Of a stretch of DNA of 64,000 nt, positions 1 to 7,906 are shown in pieces; position 1 is the first letter of the stretch; each line of letters opens with the position of its first letter. Location: contig PLZB01000021.1 in assembly GCA_003151955.1 (NCBI GenBank), positions 1-64,000 of the forward strand. The letters run 5' to 3'. The DNA comes from Acidimicrobiaceae bacterium. Lineage in GTDB: Bacteria > Actinomycetota > Acidimicrobiia > Acidimicrobiales > UBA8190. The notes under the pieces were generated by a model. It did no database searches. It was not told where the DNA came from and was given only the letters and a program-made list of their open reading frames with translations. The position numbers and the translations under genes are program-made.

Positions 1-3
1 TGC

Positions 4-264
4 CTACATTCTGCGGAAGTCAGGCTTCAGGAGGACGGACTTTCCCACCCGCCTTGGACCTCGGAGGACGATCAGCTTGTCGTCGACCGGCCCGTCGGCA
101 ACGTCGTCGAGGGTTCGATGGCGGAAGCCCAAGTCGAAATGTCCGCGCTCACGCAGTGTTCGGTCCGCCTGTGCCCATGCGGTCCGGTCCGCGTTGCCGT
201 CCGTTGCCGAGCGCCACCAGGGGTTCGAATCCCTGAGACGGCCACGGATCAGATCGTCCCTCAT
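4..264 (-). pseudogene. 5' fragment of an AAA ATP-binding protein (DUF4143-like), prematurely stopped
   Basis: The reading frame begins at 264 and stops at a TAG at 4-6 after 86 codons. Near its end it carries a clear Walker A motif, LRGPRRVGKS, followed by VLLK, which is the usual N-terminal P-loop of bacterial AAA ATPases with a DUF4143 C-terminal domain. Family members run to about 400 residues, so only the first domain edge is present and the frame ends just after the P-loop. The rest may lie left of the window in another frame, because reading one frame over after LLK avoids the stop. The cause could be a frameshift, decay or a sequence error. The upstream side carries an unusual repeat array (273-378). 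A second, also disrupted, ATPase of a related type lies at 5787-7231. Confidence 0.6.
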
Positions 265-272
265 CGCCCTAA

Positions 273-378
273 CCTACCAAAAGCGGTGTGTAAATGGTCA
301 ACACCTACCAAAACGGGGCCATTTTGGTAAAATGTCCTACCAAAATGGGGGCATTTTGGATAGCTCGGCCTACCAGAA
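273..378. repeat. Four CCTACCAAAA-type direct repeats at about 32-bp period, with nested inverted repeats
   Basis: CCTACCAAAA occurs at 273-282, 304-313 and 336-345, with a variant CCTACCAGAA at 369-378, giving steps of 31, 32 and 33 bp, about three helical turns. The third copy also forms an 11-bp perfect inverted repeat with 319-329 (CCATTTTGGTA / TACCAAAATGG, 338-348) and an 8-bp one with 352-359. The array lies immediately upstream of the ATPase fragment (start 264, minus strand) and downstream of galK. I read it as a multi-site operator. No spacer or cas signature supports a CRISPR reading. Confidence 0.7.
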
Positions 379-397
379 GGGGTGGGTATGGCCTCGC

Positions 398-1450
398 TCA
401 GCCTCTGTCGACCACCCGGGCCCCGGCCGAGGCCCGGACCCGCCAGGCCGGGGTGGTGAGGGCGGCCAGGTCGATGACCCCCGGCTCGGAGAGGGCCACC
501 ACACAGCCCCCGAAACCGGCCCCGGTCATCCGGGCCCCGTGGACCCCGGGGATGGACGTCAGGTGGACGACGAGCTGGTCCAGCTCGGGGGTGGAGACCT
601 CGAAGTCCCCGGCCAGGCTCCGGTGGCTGGCCACCATGAGCCGGCCCGCCTCGGTCAGGTCCCCGCCCTCGAGGGCCTCGGCGAACCACCGGACCCGGTC
701 GCACTCGGTGATCACGTGCCGGGCCCGGCGCCGCATGACCGGATCGGGGAGCCCCATGATGGCCTCCGGCCCGGCCCGGCCCAGGGGCCCGAAATGGTGG
801 GTGGCGGCATCGCACTCGGCCCGGCGGGCCGCGTAGGCGGTGCGCCCCAGGGAGCGGTGGAGGCCGGAATGGACCACCACGATCTCCACGCCGTCGGGGA
901 TCCGGACGGCCCGGGTGCTGAGATCGGAGAAGTCGATCAGCAGCGCCGATCCCTCGACCCCTCCGGACACCACCAGCTGGTCCATGAGGCCGGAGGGGAC
1001 CCCGGTGGCGGCCTCCTCCACCCCCTGGCAGGTCCGGGCCATGGTGACCGGCTCCCCCTCGAAGCCGAAGGCCAGGGCCAGGGCCACCTCCAGGGCCGCA
1101 CTGGACGAGAGCCCGGCCCCGATGGGGAGGCTGGACTCCACCGACCCGGTCCCCCCGGTGGCGGGCCGGACGGCGGCCACCATCCCGGCCACGAACCGGG
1201 ACCACGGCGGCCGCATGGCCCGGAGGAGGTCGGGATCGAGGGGGACGTAGAGGTCCACGTCGGCGAGCTCCGGCTCCCCGGCCGAGCGGAGGACCACCCG
1301 GGTTCCCCCGTCGGGGATGAAGGTGACGTCGGTCCCGAGGTCGATGGCCATGGGGAGGGCCACCCCCTCGTTGTAGTCGGTGTGGTCCCCCATGAGGTTC
1401 ACCCGGCCCGGGCTGTGGGCCCGGACCGTCGGGCCCGCCGTCCCCGTCAC
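398..1450 (-). CDS. galK: Galactokinase
   Basis: This 350-residue GHMP-family kinase would phosphorylate alpha-D-galactose at C1 with ATP, the entry step of the Leloir pathway. Near the N-terminus it has PGRVNLMGDHTDYN, matching the galactokinase signature around the sugar-binding Glu/His-Asp residues. The GHMP phosphate-binding loop GAGLSSSAAL lies near residue 113, and a C-terminal MTGAGFGGCV motif is present. Length fits bacterial galactokinases. Its start overlaps the stop of the upstream GH1 glycosidase gene by 4 nt (1447-1450), so the two are probably co-translated. That pairing suggests release of galactose from a glycoside followed by phosphorylation. No galT or galE is visible in the window. 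Confidence 0.9.
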   Translation of the reverse strand: MTGTAGPTVRAHSPGRVNLMGDHTDYNEGVALPMAIDLGTDVTFIPDGGTRVVLRSAGEPELADVDLYVPLDPDLLRAMRPPWSRFVAGMVAAVRPATGGTGSVESSLPIGAGLSSSAALEVALALAFGFEGEPVTMARTCQGVEEAATGVPSGLMDQLVVSGGVEGSALLIDFSDLSTRAVRIPDGVEIVVVHSGLHRSLGRTAYAARRAECDAATHHFGPLGRAGPEAIMGLPDPVMRRRARHVITECDRVRWFAEALEGGDLTEAGRLMVASHRSLAGDFEVSTPELDQLVVHLTSIPGVHGARMTGAGFGGCVVALSEPGVIDLAALTTPAWRVRASAGARVVDRG

Positions 1451-2922
1451 CGGGGGACCGCCCCCGGTGGTCCGGCCAGGACGGTCCCGTCACCCCGGCG
1501 GAGCCCGGCGATGAGCTCCCGGTAGCAGCCGGCGGCGTCGTCCCCCATCGAGTCCCGCTCGGTCCACCGGGTCCCGGCCCGCCGGTCGACCCCGTAGAGG
1601 CCGAACCGGGGCTCGTAGCTCCCCCACTCGTAATTGTCGGCCAGCGTCCAGTGCCAGTAGCCCCCGACCGGGATCCCGACCCGGACCGCCTCGACCACGG
1701 CGGCGAGATGCTCCCGGAGGTACCGGGGCCGGTCCCAGCCGTCGATCCGGGGGAGGGACCGACCGTCGGTGACCCGGTTGCAGAGACCGTTCTCGACCAC
1801 CCAGACAGCGGTCCCGGGCTGCTCGTTGACGGCGCAGTAGCTGACCAGTCCGGCCGGGTTCGGGGGGTCGTCCCAGAGCAGCCGGGCCGGCTCCCAGCTC
1901 CTCCCCCCGGCCGTCCGGTGCCCGGGGAGCCGGACGTGGTGGGAGACGACCGGGTCGTAGTAGTCGACCTGGGCCACGTCGAGGAGCCGGTCCGTCACCG
2001 CCGCCTCGGCCGCGCTCACGGCCCGGGGGAAGGCCCCCTCCAGGGGGGCTCGCCGCTGGGCCAACCGCCGGAAGGCCCCCTCGGCGGCCCGGGACCGGGC
2101 CGAGCTGGGGACGGGGAGTCGGGCCAGGTAGGCGGCCCGCCGCTCGGCCAACCAGGGCCGGAGCTTCCCCCCCAGGGTCCCCTCGGCCCGGGCGGCCAGG
2201 ATGTCGAGGGGGAGCCGGTCGAGCTCGTAGACGGAGAGGGCGTAGTTGTTGGTGGCCACCACCGCCCCGGGTTGGAGCCGGTGGATGGCCTGGTAGCCCA
2301 GGATGTGGGCGGTGAGGAGGTTGTCGATGGCCCGGAGGGTGGCCCCCAGGTCGAACCGCCGGCCGGGGGGGAAGGTCCCGATCAGGTAGGACTCGACGGC
2401 CAGGATGTTCATCTCGTTGAGGGTGACCCAGTGCCGGCAGAGATCCCCCAGGGCGTCGACGGCCCGGGTCACCCACTCGACATAGCGGGCCGGGCTGTCG
2501 GGGCGGAGCCAGAGGTCCGTCCCCAGCCAGGCCGGGTGGGTGAAGTGCTGGAGGGTCACGAGGGGGGTGAGGCCCCGGTCCCGGCAGGCCTCGAGGATGG
2601 CCCGGTAGCGGGCCAGGGCGGCCTCGTCGACCTCGTCCTCCCCGGGGACGACCCGGGCCCACTCCACCGACAGCCGGAACGAGTCGCAGCCCAGCCCGGC
2701 CACCCGGTCGAGCTGCTCCTCGTAGCGGTTCCAGAAGTCGAGGGCCCCTCCCGAGGGGTCGGCCCGCCCGGAGCGCTCCCAGGCGGCCCAGTTGTTGGCC
2801 GGCTGCCCCGGCCCGTTGTAGCCCCCCTCGATCTGGAACCCTGCCGTCGCCACCCCGAAGAGGAACCCCTCGGGAAGGAGTCGGCTGGTCCCGTCGGGGC
2901 CCGGAGGAGTGGGAGTAGCCAT
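1447..2922 (-). CDS. Glycoside hydrolase family 1 (beta-glucosidase/beta-galactosidase-like)
   Basis: This 491-residue protein has the GH1 layout. An N-terminal FLFGVATAGFQIEG motif is followed by FRLSVEWARV, then the acid/base region TLNEMN near residue 170 and the nucleophile region VVENGL near residue 375, with a C-terminal GGYWHWTLADNYEW. The acid/base motif is NEM rather than the usual NEP, which is a known minor variant but may affect activity. It should hydrolyse beta-linked glucosides or galactosides in the cytoplasm, since no signal peptide is seen. The overlap with galK favours a galactoside substrate, but that is inference. The start at 2922 faces a 90-bp divergent promoter region containing a perfect 16-bp palindrome. 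Confidence 0.85.
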   Translation of the reverse strand: MATPTPPGPDGTSRLLPEGFLFGVATAGFQIEGGYNGPGQPANNWAAWERSGRADPSGGALDFWNRYEEQLDRVAGLGCDSFRLSVEWARVVPGEDEVDEAALARYRAILEACRDRGLTPLVTLQHFTHPAWLGTDLWLRPDSPARYVEWVTRAVDALGDLCRHWVTLNEMNILAVESYLIGTFPPGRRFDLGATLRAIDNLLTAHILGYQAIHRLQPGAVVATNNYALSVYELDRLPLDILAARAEGTLGGKLRPWLAERRAAYLARLPVPSSARSRAAEGAFRRLAQRRAPLEGAFPRAVSAAEAAVTDRLLDVAQVDYYDPVVSHHVRLPGHRTAGGRSWEPARLLWDDPPNPAGLVSYCAVNEQPGTAVWVVENGLCNRVTDGRSLPRIDGWDRPRYLREHLAAVVEAVRVGIPVGGYWHWTLADNYEWGSYEPRFGLYGVDRRAGTRWTERDSMGDDAAGCYRELIAGLRRGDGTVLAGPPGAVPR

Positions 2923-2976
2923 CGGCGCAAGAGCATGGCACGACGGACTGATCCAACGCCCCCCGGCCCGACCGGC

Positions 2977-2992
2977 TTGACCGGCCGGTCAA
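2977..2992. promoter_or_regulatory. Perfect 16-bp palindrome, candidate TetR-type operator
   Basis: TTGACCGGCCGGTCAA is a perfect palindrome in the 90-bp gap between the divergent GH1 glycosidase (start 2922) and the alpha/beta hydrolase (start 3013). Its size and symmetry match operators of small dimeric repressors such as TetR. No regulator gene lies next to it, so the binding protein is unknown. Confidence 0.5.
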
Positions 2993-3012
2993 CGGGCGAC
3001 CACCATCCAGGC

Positions 3013-3906
3013 ATGGACCTCATCCGGGTGGGCGACATCGAGCTCTGCACCGAGCGCCTCGGCGACCCCGCCGACCCCCCCGTCCTCCTCATCGGCGGCC
3101 TCGCCGGCCAGCTCATCTCCTGGGACGACGGCTTCTGCGCGCTCCTGGTGGAACGGGGCCTCTCCGTCGTCCGCTTCGACAACCGCGATGCCGGCCTCTC
3201 CACCTCCCTCGACGGTGCCCCCGGCTTCGACCGGGACGTGGCCCGCCGCCGGGACCTCTCCGCCGCGGCCTACACCCTCGACGACATGGCCGCCGACGCC
3301 GCCGGCCTCCTCGGCGCCCTCGGGATCCCCGCCGCCCACGTCGTCGGGGTCTCCATGGGAGGGATGATCGCCCAGACCCTGGCCATCGCCCACCCCGAGC
3401 GGGTCCTCAGCCTCTGCTCCATCATGTCCACCACCGGGGCCCCCTACGTCGGGGTCCCCACCGCCGCCGCCCTCGGCCAGCTCCTCCGGAAGCCGGCCCG
3501 GGACCGCCAGGCCTATCTCGACGGCGAACTGGCCGCCCACGCCGTCTTCGGCTCCCCCTCCTACCCCACCCCCGACGAGGAGGTCCTGGCCCGGGCGGCC
3601 CGGAAGTACGACCGGAGCTACCGGCCGGCCGGGGCCGGCCGCCAGATGATGGCCGTCCTCATGGCCGAGGACCGGACCGTCGCCCTCGGAACCCTTGCCC
3701 TCCCCACCCTCGTCGTCCACGGCGGCTCAGACCATCTCGTCAGCCCCACCGGGGGGGCGGCCACCGTCCGGGCGATCCCCGGCGCCACCCTCCTCACCAT
3801 CCCCGGGATGGGCCACGAGCTCCCCCCGCCCGTCTGGCCCCAGCTCGTCGAGGCCATCGTCGCCAACATCGGTCGGGACTCCGACCTGAGAGGACACACC
3901 CCATGA
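3013..3906 (+). CDS. Alpha/beta hydrolase
   Basis: This 297-residue alpha/beta-hydrolase-fold protein has an oxyanion-side region LLIGGLAGQ near residue 27, the nucleophile elbow GVSMGGM, a late Asp in VHGGSD and a His in GMGHELP, which together give a Ser-Asp-His triad. The sequence resembles the RdmC/aclacinomycin-methylesterase and 3-oxoadipate-enol-lactonase group of small esterases. The substrate cannot be named from the sequence. It overlaps the CoA transferase gene by ATGA at 3903-3906, so the pair is probably one operon acting on a carboxylic acid or ester and its CoA thioester. The ATG at 3013 was chosen because homology starts there. The long open frame upstream is antisense to the glycosidase. 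Confidence 0.85.
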   Translation: MDLIRVGDIELCTERLGDPADPPVLLIGGLAGQLISWDDGFCALLVERGLSVVRFDNRDAGLSTSLDGAPGFDRDVARRRDLSAAAYTLDDMAADAAGLLGALGIPAAHVVGVSMGGMIAQTLAIAHPERVLSLCSIMSTTGAPYVGVPTAAALGQLLRKPARDRQAYLDGELAAHAVFGSPSYPTPDEEVLARAARKYDRSYRPAGAGRQMMAVLMAEDRTVALGTLALPTLVVHGGSDHLVSPTGGAATVRAIPGATLLTIPGMGHELPPPVWPQLVEAIVANIGRDSDLRGHTP

Positions 3907-5048
3907 GTGGACCACTGGCCGGGATCCGGGTCGTGGAGCTGGCTGGGATCGGCCCCGGCCCCTACACCTGCATGCTCCTCGCCGACGCCGGCGCCGACGT
4001 CATCCGGATCGACCGGGCCACCGGGAGTAGGACCGACCCTGAGGCCGGACCCCACTGGGACATCCTCAACCGGGGTCGCCGCTCGGTCGCCGTCGACCTC
4101 AAGCACCCCGACGGGGTCGCCCTCGTCCTCGACCTCGTGGCCGGGGCCCACGCCCTTGTCGAGGGCTGGCGCCCCGGGGTGGCCGAGCGCCTCGGTCTCG
4201 GACCCGAGGTCTGCCTGGCCCGGAACCCCGCCCTCGTCTACGGCCGGATGACGGGCTGGGGCCAGGAGGGCCCCCTGGCCTCGACCGCCGGTCACGACAT
4301 CGACTACATCGCCATCGCCGGGGCCCTCTGGCCCATCGGCCGGACCGGTGAGCGCCCCGTCCCCCCCCTGAACCTCGTCGGGGACTTCGGCGGCGGGGGC
4401 ATGCTCCTCGCCTTCGGGATCTCCGCCGCCCTGGTCGAGGCCCGGGCCTCGGGCCAGGGCCAGGTCGTCGACGCGGCGATGGTCGACGGGGCCGCCTCCC
4501 TCATGACCATGACCTACTCCTTCCACCAGTTCGGCTGGTGGACCGAGGAGCGGGGCACCAACATCCTCGACACCGGGGCCCACTTCTACGAGGTCTACGA
4601 CACCGCCGACGGGAAGTTCTTCGCCGTCGGGGCCATCGAGCCCCAGTTCTACGCCGCCCTCCTCGAGGGCCTCGGCCTCACCGGGGAGGACCTCCCCCAC
4701 CAGCAGGACCGGGCCAGCTGGCCCGCCATGAAGGAGCGCTTCGCCGCCATCTTCGCCACCAGGACCCGGGACGACTGGACGGTCGTCTTCGACGGGACCG
4801 ACGCCTGCGCCGCCCCCGTCCTCTCTCCCCTCGAGGCCCCCGACCACCCCCACACCAAGGCGAGGGCCACCTTCGTCGAGGTGGCCGGCGTCACCCAGCC
4901 CGCCCCGGCCCCCCGCTTCTCCCGGACTCCCTCCGAGGTCCGCTGCCCCCCGCCCGTCCCCGGCCGGGACACCCTGGACGCCCTCACCGACTGGGGCATC
5001 CCGGCCGACCGGATCGACGCCCTCCGGGAGTCCGGCGCCGTCGACTGA
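3903..5048 (+). CDS. CaiB/BaiF family CoA transferase, alpha-methylacyl-CoA racemase-like
   Basis: This 381-residue class III CoA transferase begins GPLAGIRVVELAGIGPGPY, the typical N-terminus of the family. It has the catalytic-Asp region HWDILNRGRRSVAVDLK and the racemase-type GHDIDYIAIAGAL. The last motif is typical of alpha-methylacyl-CoA racemase (Amacr/Mcr) rather than of formyl-CoA or carnitine CoA transferases. The likely role is inversion of the 2-methyl centre of branched or sterol side-chain acyl-CoAs before beta-oxidation. It is translationally coupled to the preceding hydrolase by a 4-nt overlap. Confidence 0.85.
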   Translation: MSGPLAGIRVVELAGIGPGPYTCMLLADAGADVIRIDRATGSRTDPEAGPHWDILNRGRRSVAVDLKHPDGVALVLDLVAGAHALVEGWRPGVAERLGLGPEVCLARNPALVYGRMTGWGQEGPLASTAGHDIDYIAIAGALWPIGRTGERPVPPLNLVGDFGGGGMLLAFGISAALVEARASGQGQVVDAAMVDGAASLMTMTYSFHQFGWWTEERGTNILDTGAHFYEVYDTADGKFFAVGAIEPQFYAALLEGLGLTGEDLPHQQDRASWPAMKERFAAIFATRTRDDWTVVFDGTDACAAPVLSPLEAPDHPHTKARATFVEVAGVTQPAPAPRFSRTPSEVRCPPPVPGRDTLDALTDWGIPADRIDALRESGAVD

Positions 5049-5104
5049 CCCGATCCCCTCCCGGCGTCGGTAGCCTGAGGCCGGCTGTAGGTGGGGGAGG
5101 GGCG

Positions 5105-5743
5105 ATGTCTGGATCCGGGGAAAACCAGGTCGAGCCCGCTGCGGAGTGCGTGCCCCGGCGACGGTGGCGTTCCCGGACGATCCGCCTGGTCGTCCTGATC
5201 GTCGTCGGGCTGCTGGTGGTCCTGGCGGCGTCTGTCCTCGCCAATCCTCCGGTGACCGGATACGACGGAACCGAGAACGACCGGTCGCCGGCGGCGAACC
5301 TGACCAACGGGTTGACCGAGGCGGTGGCCCAGTACGCGGCGAACGGCCAGAGCTACGCTGCCATCACCCCCGTCCTGCTCAACAAGACGGCCCCCGAGTT
5401 CGAGTGGATCTCCGACGGTCCCCTGGTCGGACCCGGAATCCCCTCCGACGCGCTGGCCGTCGACCCCTGTGCCGACGGGGCCCCCTGCCAGGCGTTTCTC
5501 CTGGCCGCCTACGACCGGCTCGACCACGAATGCCTCTATGCCCTGACCCTGTCCGCCGTACCGGCCGACGGCCTCGGGTTGCCCACGACCGGCGGGACCT
5601 CCTACGGCCTCACCCCCGACCCCCGGACCTGCTCGGCCGGGACCCCCGGACATCCCAGCCGGCCGGCATCTGGGTGGCGGACGGGCATGTCGCAGGCCGG
5701 CTTCCCGATCGGTGCGAGCGATGCGCCCTCGACCGCCGGGTAG
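5105..5743 (+). CDS. Membrane-anchored hypothetical protein
   Basis: I do not recognise this 212-residue protein. A basic N-terminus (RRRWRSR) is followed by one hydrophobic segment near residues 27-45, giving a signal-anchor with the remainder outside. The outer domain has a Cys pair in DPCADGAPCQAF and two more Cys further on. The start at ATG 5105 has a strong GGGGGAGGGG ribosome site. The last 30 or so residues are Ser/Gly/Pro-rich and look less protein-like than the rest, so the true C-terminus could lie in another frame. It sits alone between the CoA transferase and the ATPase region. Confidence 0.6.
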   Translation: MSGSGENQVEPAAECVPRRRWRSRTIRLVVLIVVGLLVVLAASVLANPPVTGYDGTENDRSPAANLTNGLTEAVAQYAANGQSYAAITPVLLNKTAPEFEWISDGPLVGPGIPSDALAVDPCADGAPCQAFLLAAYDRLDHECLYALTLSAVPADGLGLPTTGGTSYGLTPDPRTCSAGTPGHPSRPASGWRTGMSQAGFPIGASDAPSTAG

Positions 5744-5758
5744 ATAACAGGCGGCAAC

Positions 5759-5782
5759 GTAGCATACGGCGATGTATGCTAC
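5759..5782. promoter_or_regulatory. 9-bp perfect inverted repeat directly before the ATPase start
   Basis: GTAGCATAC and GTATGCTAC are separated by 6 nt. The right arm lies 5 nt before the ATG at 5787 and overlaps an alternative ATG at 5772. A dimeric protein bound here would cover the ribosome site or promoter end, which suggests autoregulation of the ATPase gene. The binding protein is not known. Confidence 0.55.
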
Positions 5783-5786
5783 ATCG

Positions 5787-7231
5787 ATGATAGGTAACTT
5801 CTTCGGGCGGCAGGCCGAGCTTGCCGACCTCGACGCCCAACTGCGTCTGGCCGTGTCGACCGGGGCCGGCCGCCTGATCGCCGTCCGGGGACGCCGTCAG
5901 GCAGGGAAGTCGAGACTCGTCGAGGAGTTCGTCACCAGGAGCGGTCTCCCCTACGGGGCCGTCGCCGGCATGAAGCGCACCCCCGTGGCGGTCCAGATGC
6001 AGCGGGCCGTCGACACCCTGAGGTCCTCTCTCCGACCGCTCCCGAAGCTCGATGCCATCCTGGCCGTGCGCCCCGAGAGCTGGTTCGACCTCCTCAGCCG
6101 GCTCTCCCTCCTCCTCGCCGACGGGCCCGCCATCCTGGTCGTCGACGAGTTCCCCTGGGCCGAGGAGACCGACGCCGGGCTCGACGGGCTCGTCCAGTCC
6201 CTCTGGGACGGGGAGCTGAGCCGCCGGCCGGTCCTCGTCGTCCTGGTCGGATCGGACGAGGCCATGATGGACCGGCTCTTCGAGCACGATCGTCCCCTCT
6301 TCGGTCGCCTCGACCACCAGCTCGTCGTCAACCCCTTCGATCCCTACGAGACCTTCCTGGCGCTCGGTGGGTCGAGAAGCGCGGTCGACGTCTTCGACAC
6401 GTACCTCGTCACCGGGGGCTTCCCGAGCTCGTGGCCCAGGCCAGCCGTTTCAAGACCACCGCCCACCTCGTCGAGGATGCCCTGTCCCGGCCCCACACCA
6501 TGCTGGCCGACATCGCTCCCATGAACCTGGCCGGCGAACTCGCCGACGGTGTCAGCGCACGACTCGTTCTCGAGACGATCGGAGCCGACGAGATCGGCGT
6601 CCTGAACTTCTCCCGGATCGCCTCCGATCTGGGGGGTGACAAGGCAGCCGAGACAGCGGTGTCCCGAGCCGTCCAGATCCTGGTCGACTCGAAGCGGATC
6701 GTCGTCGTCGACCTCCCCGCCGGCAGCCGGAACGCCCGGCTCCGGCACTACCGGATCGCCGATCCCTACCTCCGGTTCTGGTTCCGCTTCATCGAGCCCC
6801 ATCTCCGCACCATCGAGGTGGGCCGACCCGATCTGGCCATCTCCGCCTATCGGTCCTCCTGGTCGTCCTGGCGTGGCCGAGCCATCGAGCCCATCGTCCG
6901 GGAGGCGGTGCTCCTTCTGGCCCCCCGTCTTCGTCCCCCGTTCGACGCCATCGAGTCCGTCGGTGGCTGGTGGGATCGCAAGGGGGTCCACGAGTTCGAC
7001 CTCGTCGGTTCCGGGCATGGTGGCGAGCCTCTGGTGTTGGGTTCGATCAAGTGGCGGGAGAGGGCCAAGTTCGACGTCCACGACCTGGCCCAACTGGCCG
7101 AGGCCCGAGCGGTCATCCCGGGAGCCGCTGGGGCTGAGCTCATCGCCTTGGCCTCGCACGGGGCTGTCGCCGGGCTCGGTGCAGATCTGGTCCTCGACGC
7201 CCCGGCGCTGCTCGAGGCCTGGAAGCAGTAG
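5787..7231 (+). pseudogene. AAA ATPase with DUF234-like C-terminal domain, split by a single-base frameshift
   Basis: The N-terminal half starts MIGNFFGRQAEL, has Walker A GRRQAGKS near residue 40 and Walker B ILVVDEFPW, and runs in one frame to about 6424. The second half continues at once in another frame (ELVAQASRF onward) to 7231. It has the DUF234-type RLRHYRIADPYLRFWF motif and a nuclease-like EFDLVG...GSIKW stretch. Adding one G after ...TTCCC near 6424 would join the halves as TGGFP-ELVAQA, the normal family sequence, giving about 480 residues. This is either a real one-base deletion or a sequencing error. In related proteins the C-terminal part resembles a restriction-nuclease fold, and the physiological role is poorly known. 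The upstream palindrome suggests self-regulation. Confidence 0.75.
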
Positions 7232-7258
7232 CCGGCACGTGGACACGCCAGCGGCATC

Positions 7259-7408
7259 ATGAACGGTGTGGACTCCATCGAGCACGCCGTGTCATCGCGA
7301 CTTGCCGCTGAAGCCGATCTCGATACCGTCATCGCCGAAGCTGCGTCCGAAATCGCCGCTCGAGCTCGTGGCATCGCCGAGGACGACCCGGATCTCTCTA
7401 CTGACTGA
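7259..7408 (+). CDS. Small acidic hypothetical protein (49 aa)
   Basis: A short open frame from ATG 7259 encodes 49 residues with an Ala/Glu/Asp-rich, helix-prone sequence (for example AEAASEIAARARGIAEDD). It lies 27 nt after the ATPase gene on the same strand and just before a terminator-like hairpin. I do not recognise it. Its codon use is less GTC/CTC-biased than its neighbours. The position suggests it is the last cistron of the ATPase transcript, but it may also be non-coding. Confidence 0.35.
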   Translation: MNGVDSIEHAVSSRLAAEADLDTVIAEAASEIAARARGIAEDDPDLSTD

Positions 7409-7413
7409 TGAGG

Positions 7414-7431
7414 AGGGCCCCGGTGGGCCCT
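7414..7431. terminator. Hairpin between convergent genes
   Basis: AGGGCCC-CGGT-GGGCCCT forms a 7-bp perfect stem with a 4-nt loop. It lies between the plus-strand small gene (ends 7408) and the minus-strand membrane gene (ends 7439). It has no clear T-tract on either side, so it would be a bidirectional terminator of the GC-rich actinobacterial type. Confidence 0.5.
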
Positions 7432-7438
7432 GATCCTC

Positions 7439-7852
7439 TCAGGCGAGGTGGACGACGTCCCCGACCAGCAGGTACGTCACTAGCCCCATGACCGCCAGGT
7501 AGACCACCGTCATCTGCCACTTGAGCCGGTGGTCGGCCAGCCAGAACCGGCGGATCCCGATGAAGTCGAAGCTGAGGGCGAGGACGGCAATGGGGATCCC
7601 GATCCAGGGGCCGACCCCGGCGGCCAGACCGAGGGCCGGGGTGACGAAGGGGAAGACGACGTAGCTGAGAAGGCACCGGAGCCCTGAGAGGATCATGGCC
7701 ACGTTGAAGATCCGGTAGGGGGCGTCGTCCCGCCGCTGCCGGGCCGTCGGGGGGCCGTCGGGGACCCCGAGGAGCCGGCACATGACATTCTCCGGCCCGG
7801 AACGGGTCGCCGGCTCGGGGTCGACCCCGGTGGCGGTGGCAGCCTCGGTCAC
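7439..7852 (-). CDS. Small integral membrane protein
   Basis: This 137-residue protein has a polar N-terminal tail of about 45 residues. Three likely transmembrane helices follow: residues about 48-70 (VAMILSGLRCLLSYVVF), 76-100 (GLAAGVGPWIGIPIAVLAL) and 113-133 (MTVVYLAVMGLVTYLLVG). A basic loop with FIGIRRFWLADHRLKW separates the last two. I recall similar unnamed membrane proteins in Actinobacteria but cannot assign a function. The start at the GTG at 7850-7852 is a guess, and a Met at residue 24 is an alternative. Confidence 0.65.
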   Translation of the reverse strand: MTEAATATGVDPEPATRSGPENVMCRLLGVPDGPPTARQRRDDAPYRIFNVAMILSGLRCLLSYVVFPFVTPALGLAAGVGPWIGIPIAVLALSFDFIGIRRFWLADHRLKWQMTVVYLAVMGLVTYLLVGDVVHLA

Positions 7853-7906
7853 GCTCCCGACGCTACGACCCCCACCCCGGGGGTTCCAGTCGGGGAGGTG
7901 CTCAGA

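Noticed and set aside
273-378. Repeat array read as a CRISPR
   Set aside because: Repeats are only 10 bp, the intervening sequences contain inverted copies of the repeat, and no cas gene is present; an operator array fits better.
1651-3012. Long open frame upstream of and in frame with the alpha/beta hydrolase
   Set aside because: It is antisense to the GH1 glycosidase and of Pro/Gly/Asp low complexity; homology of the hydrolase begins at ATG 3013.
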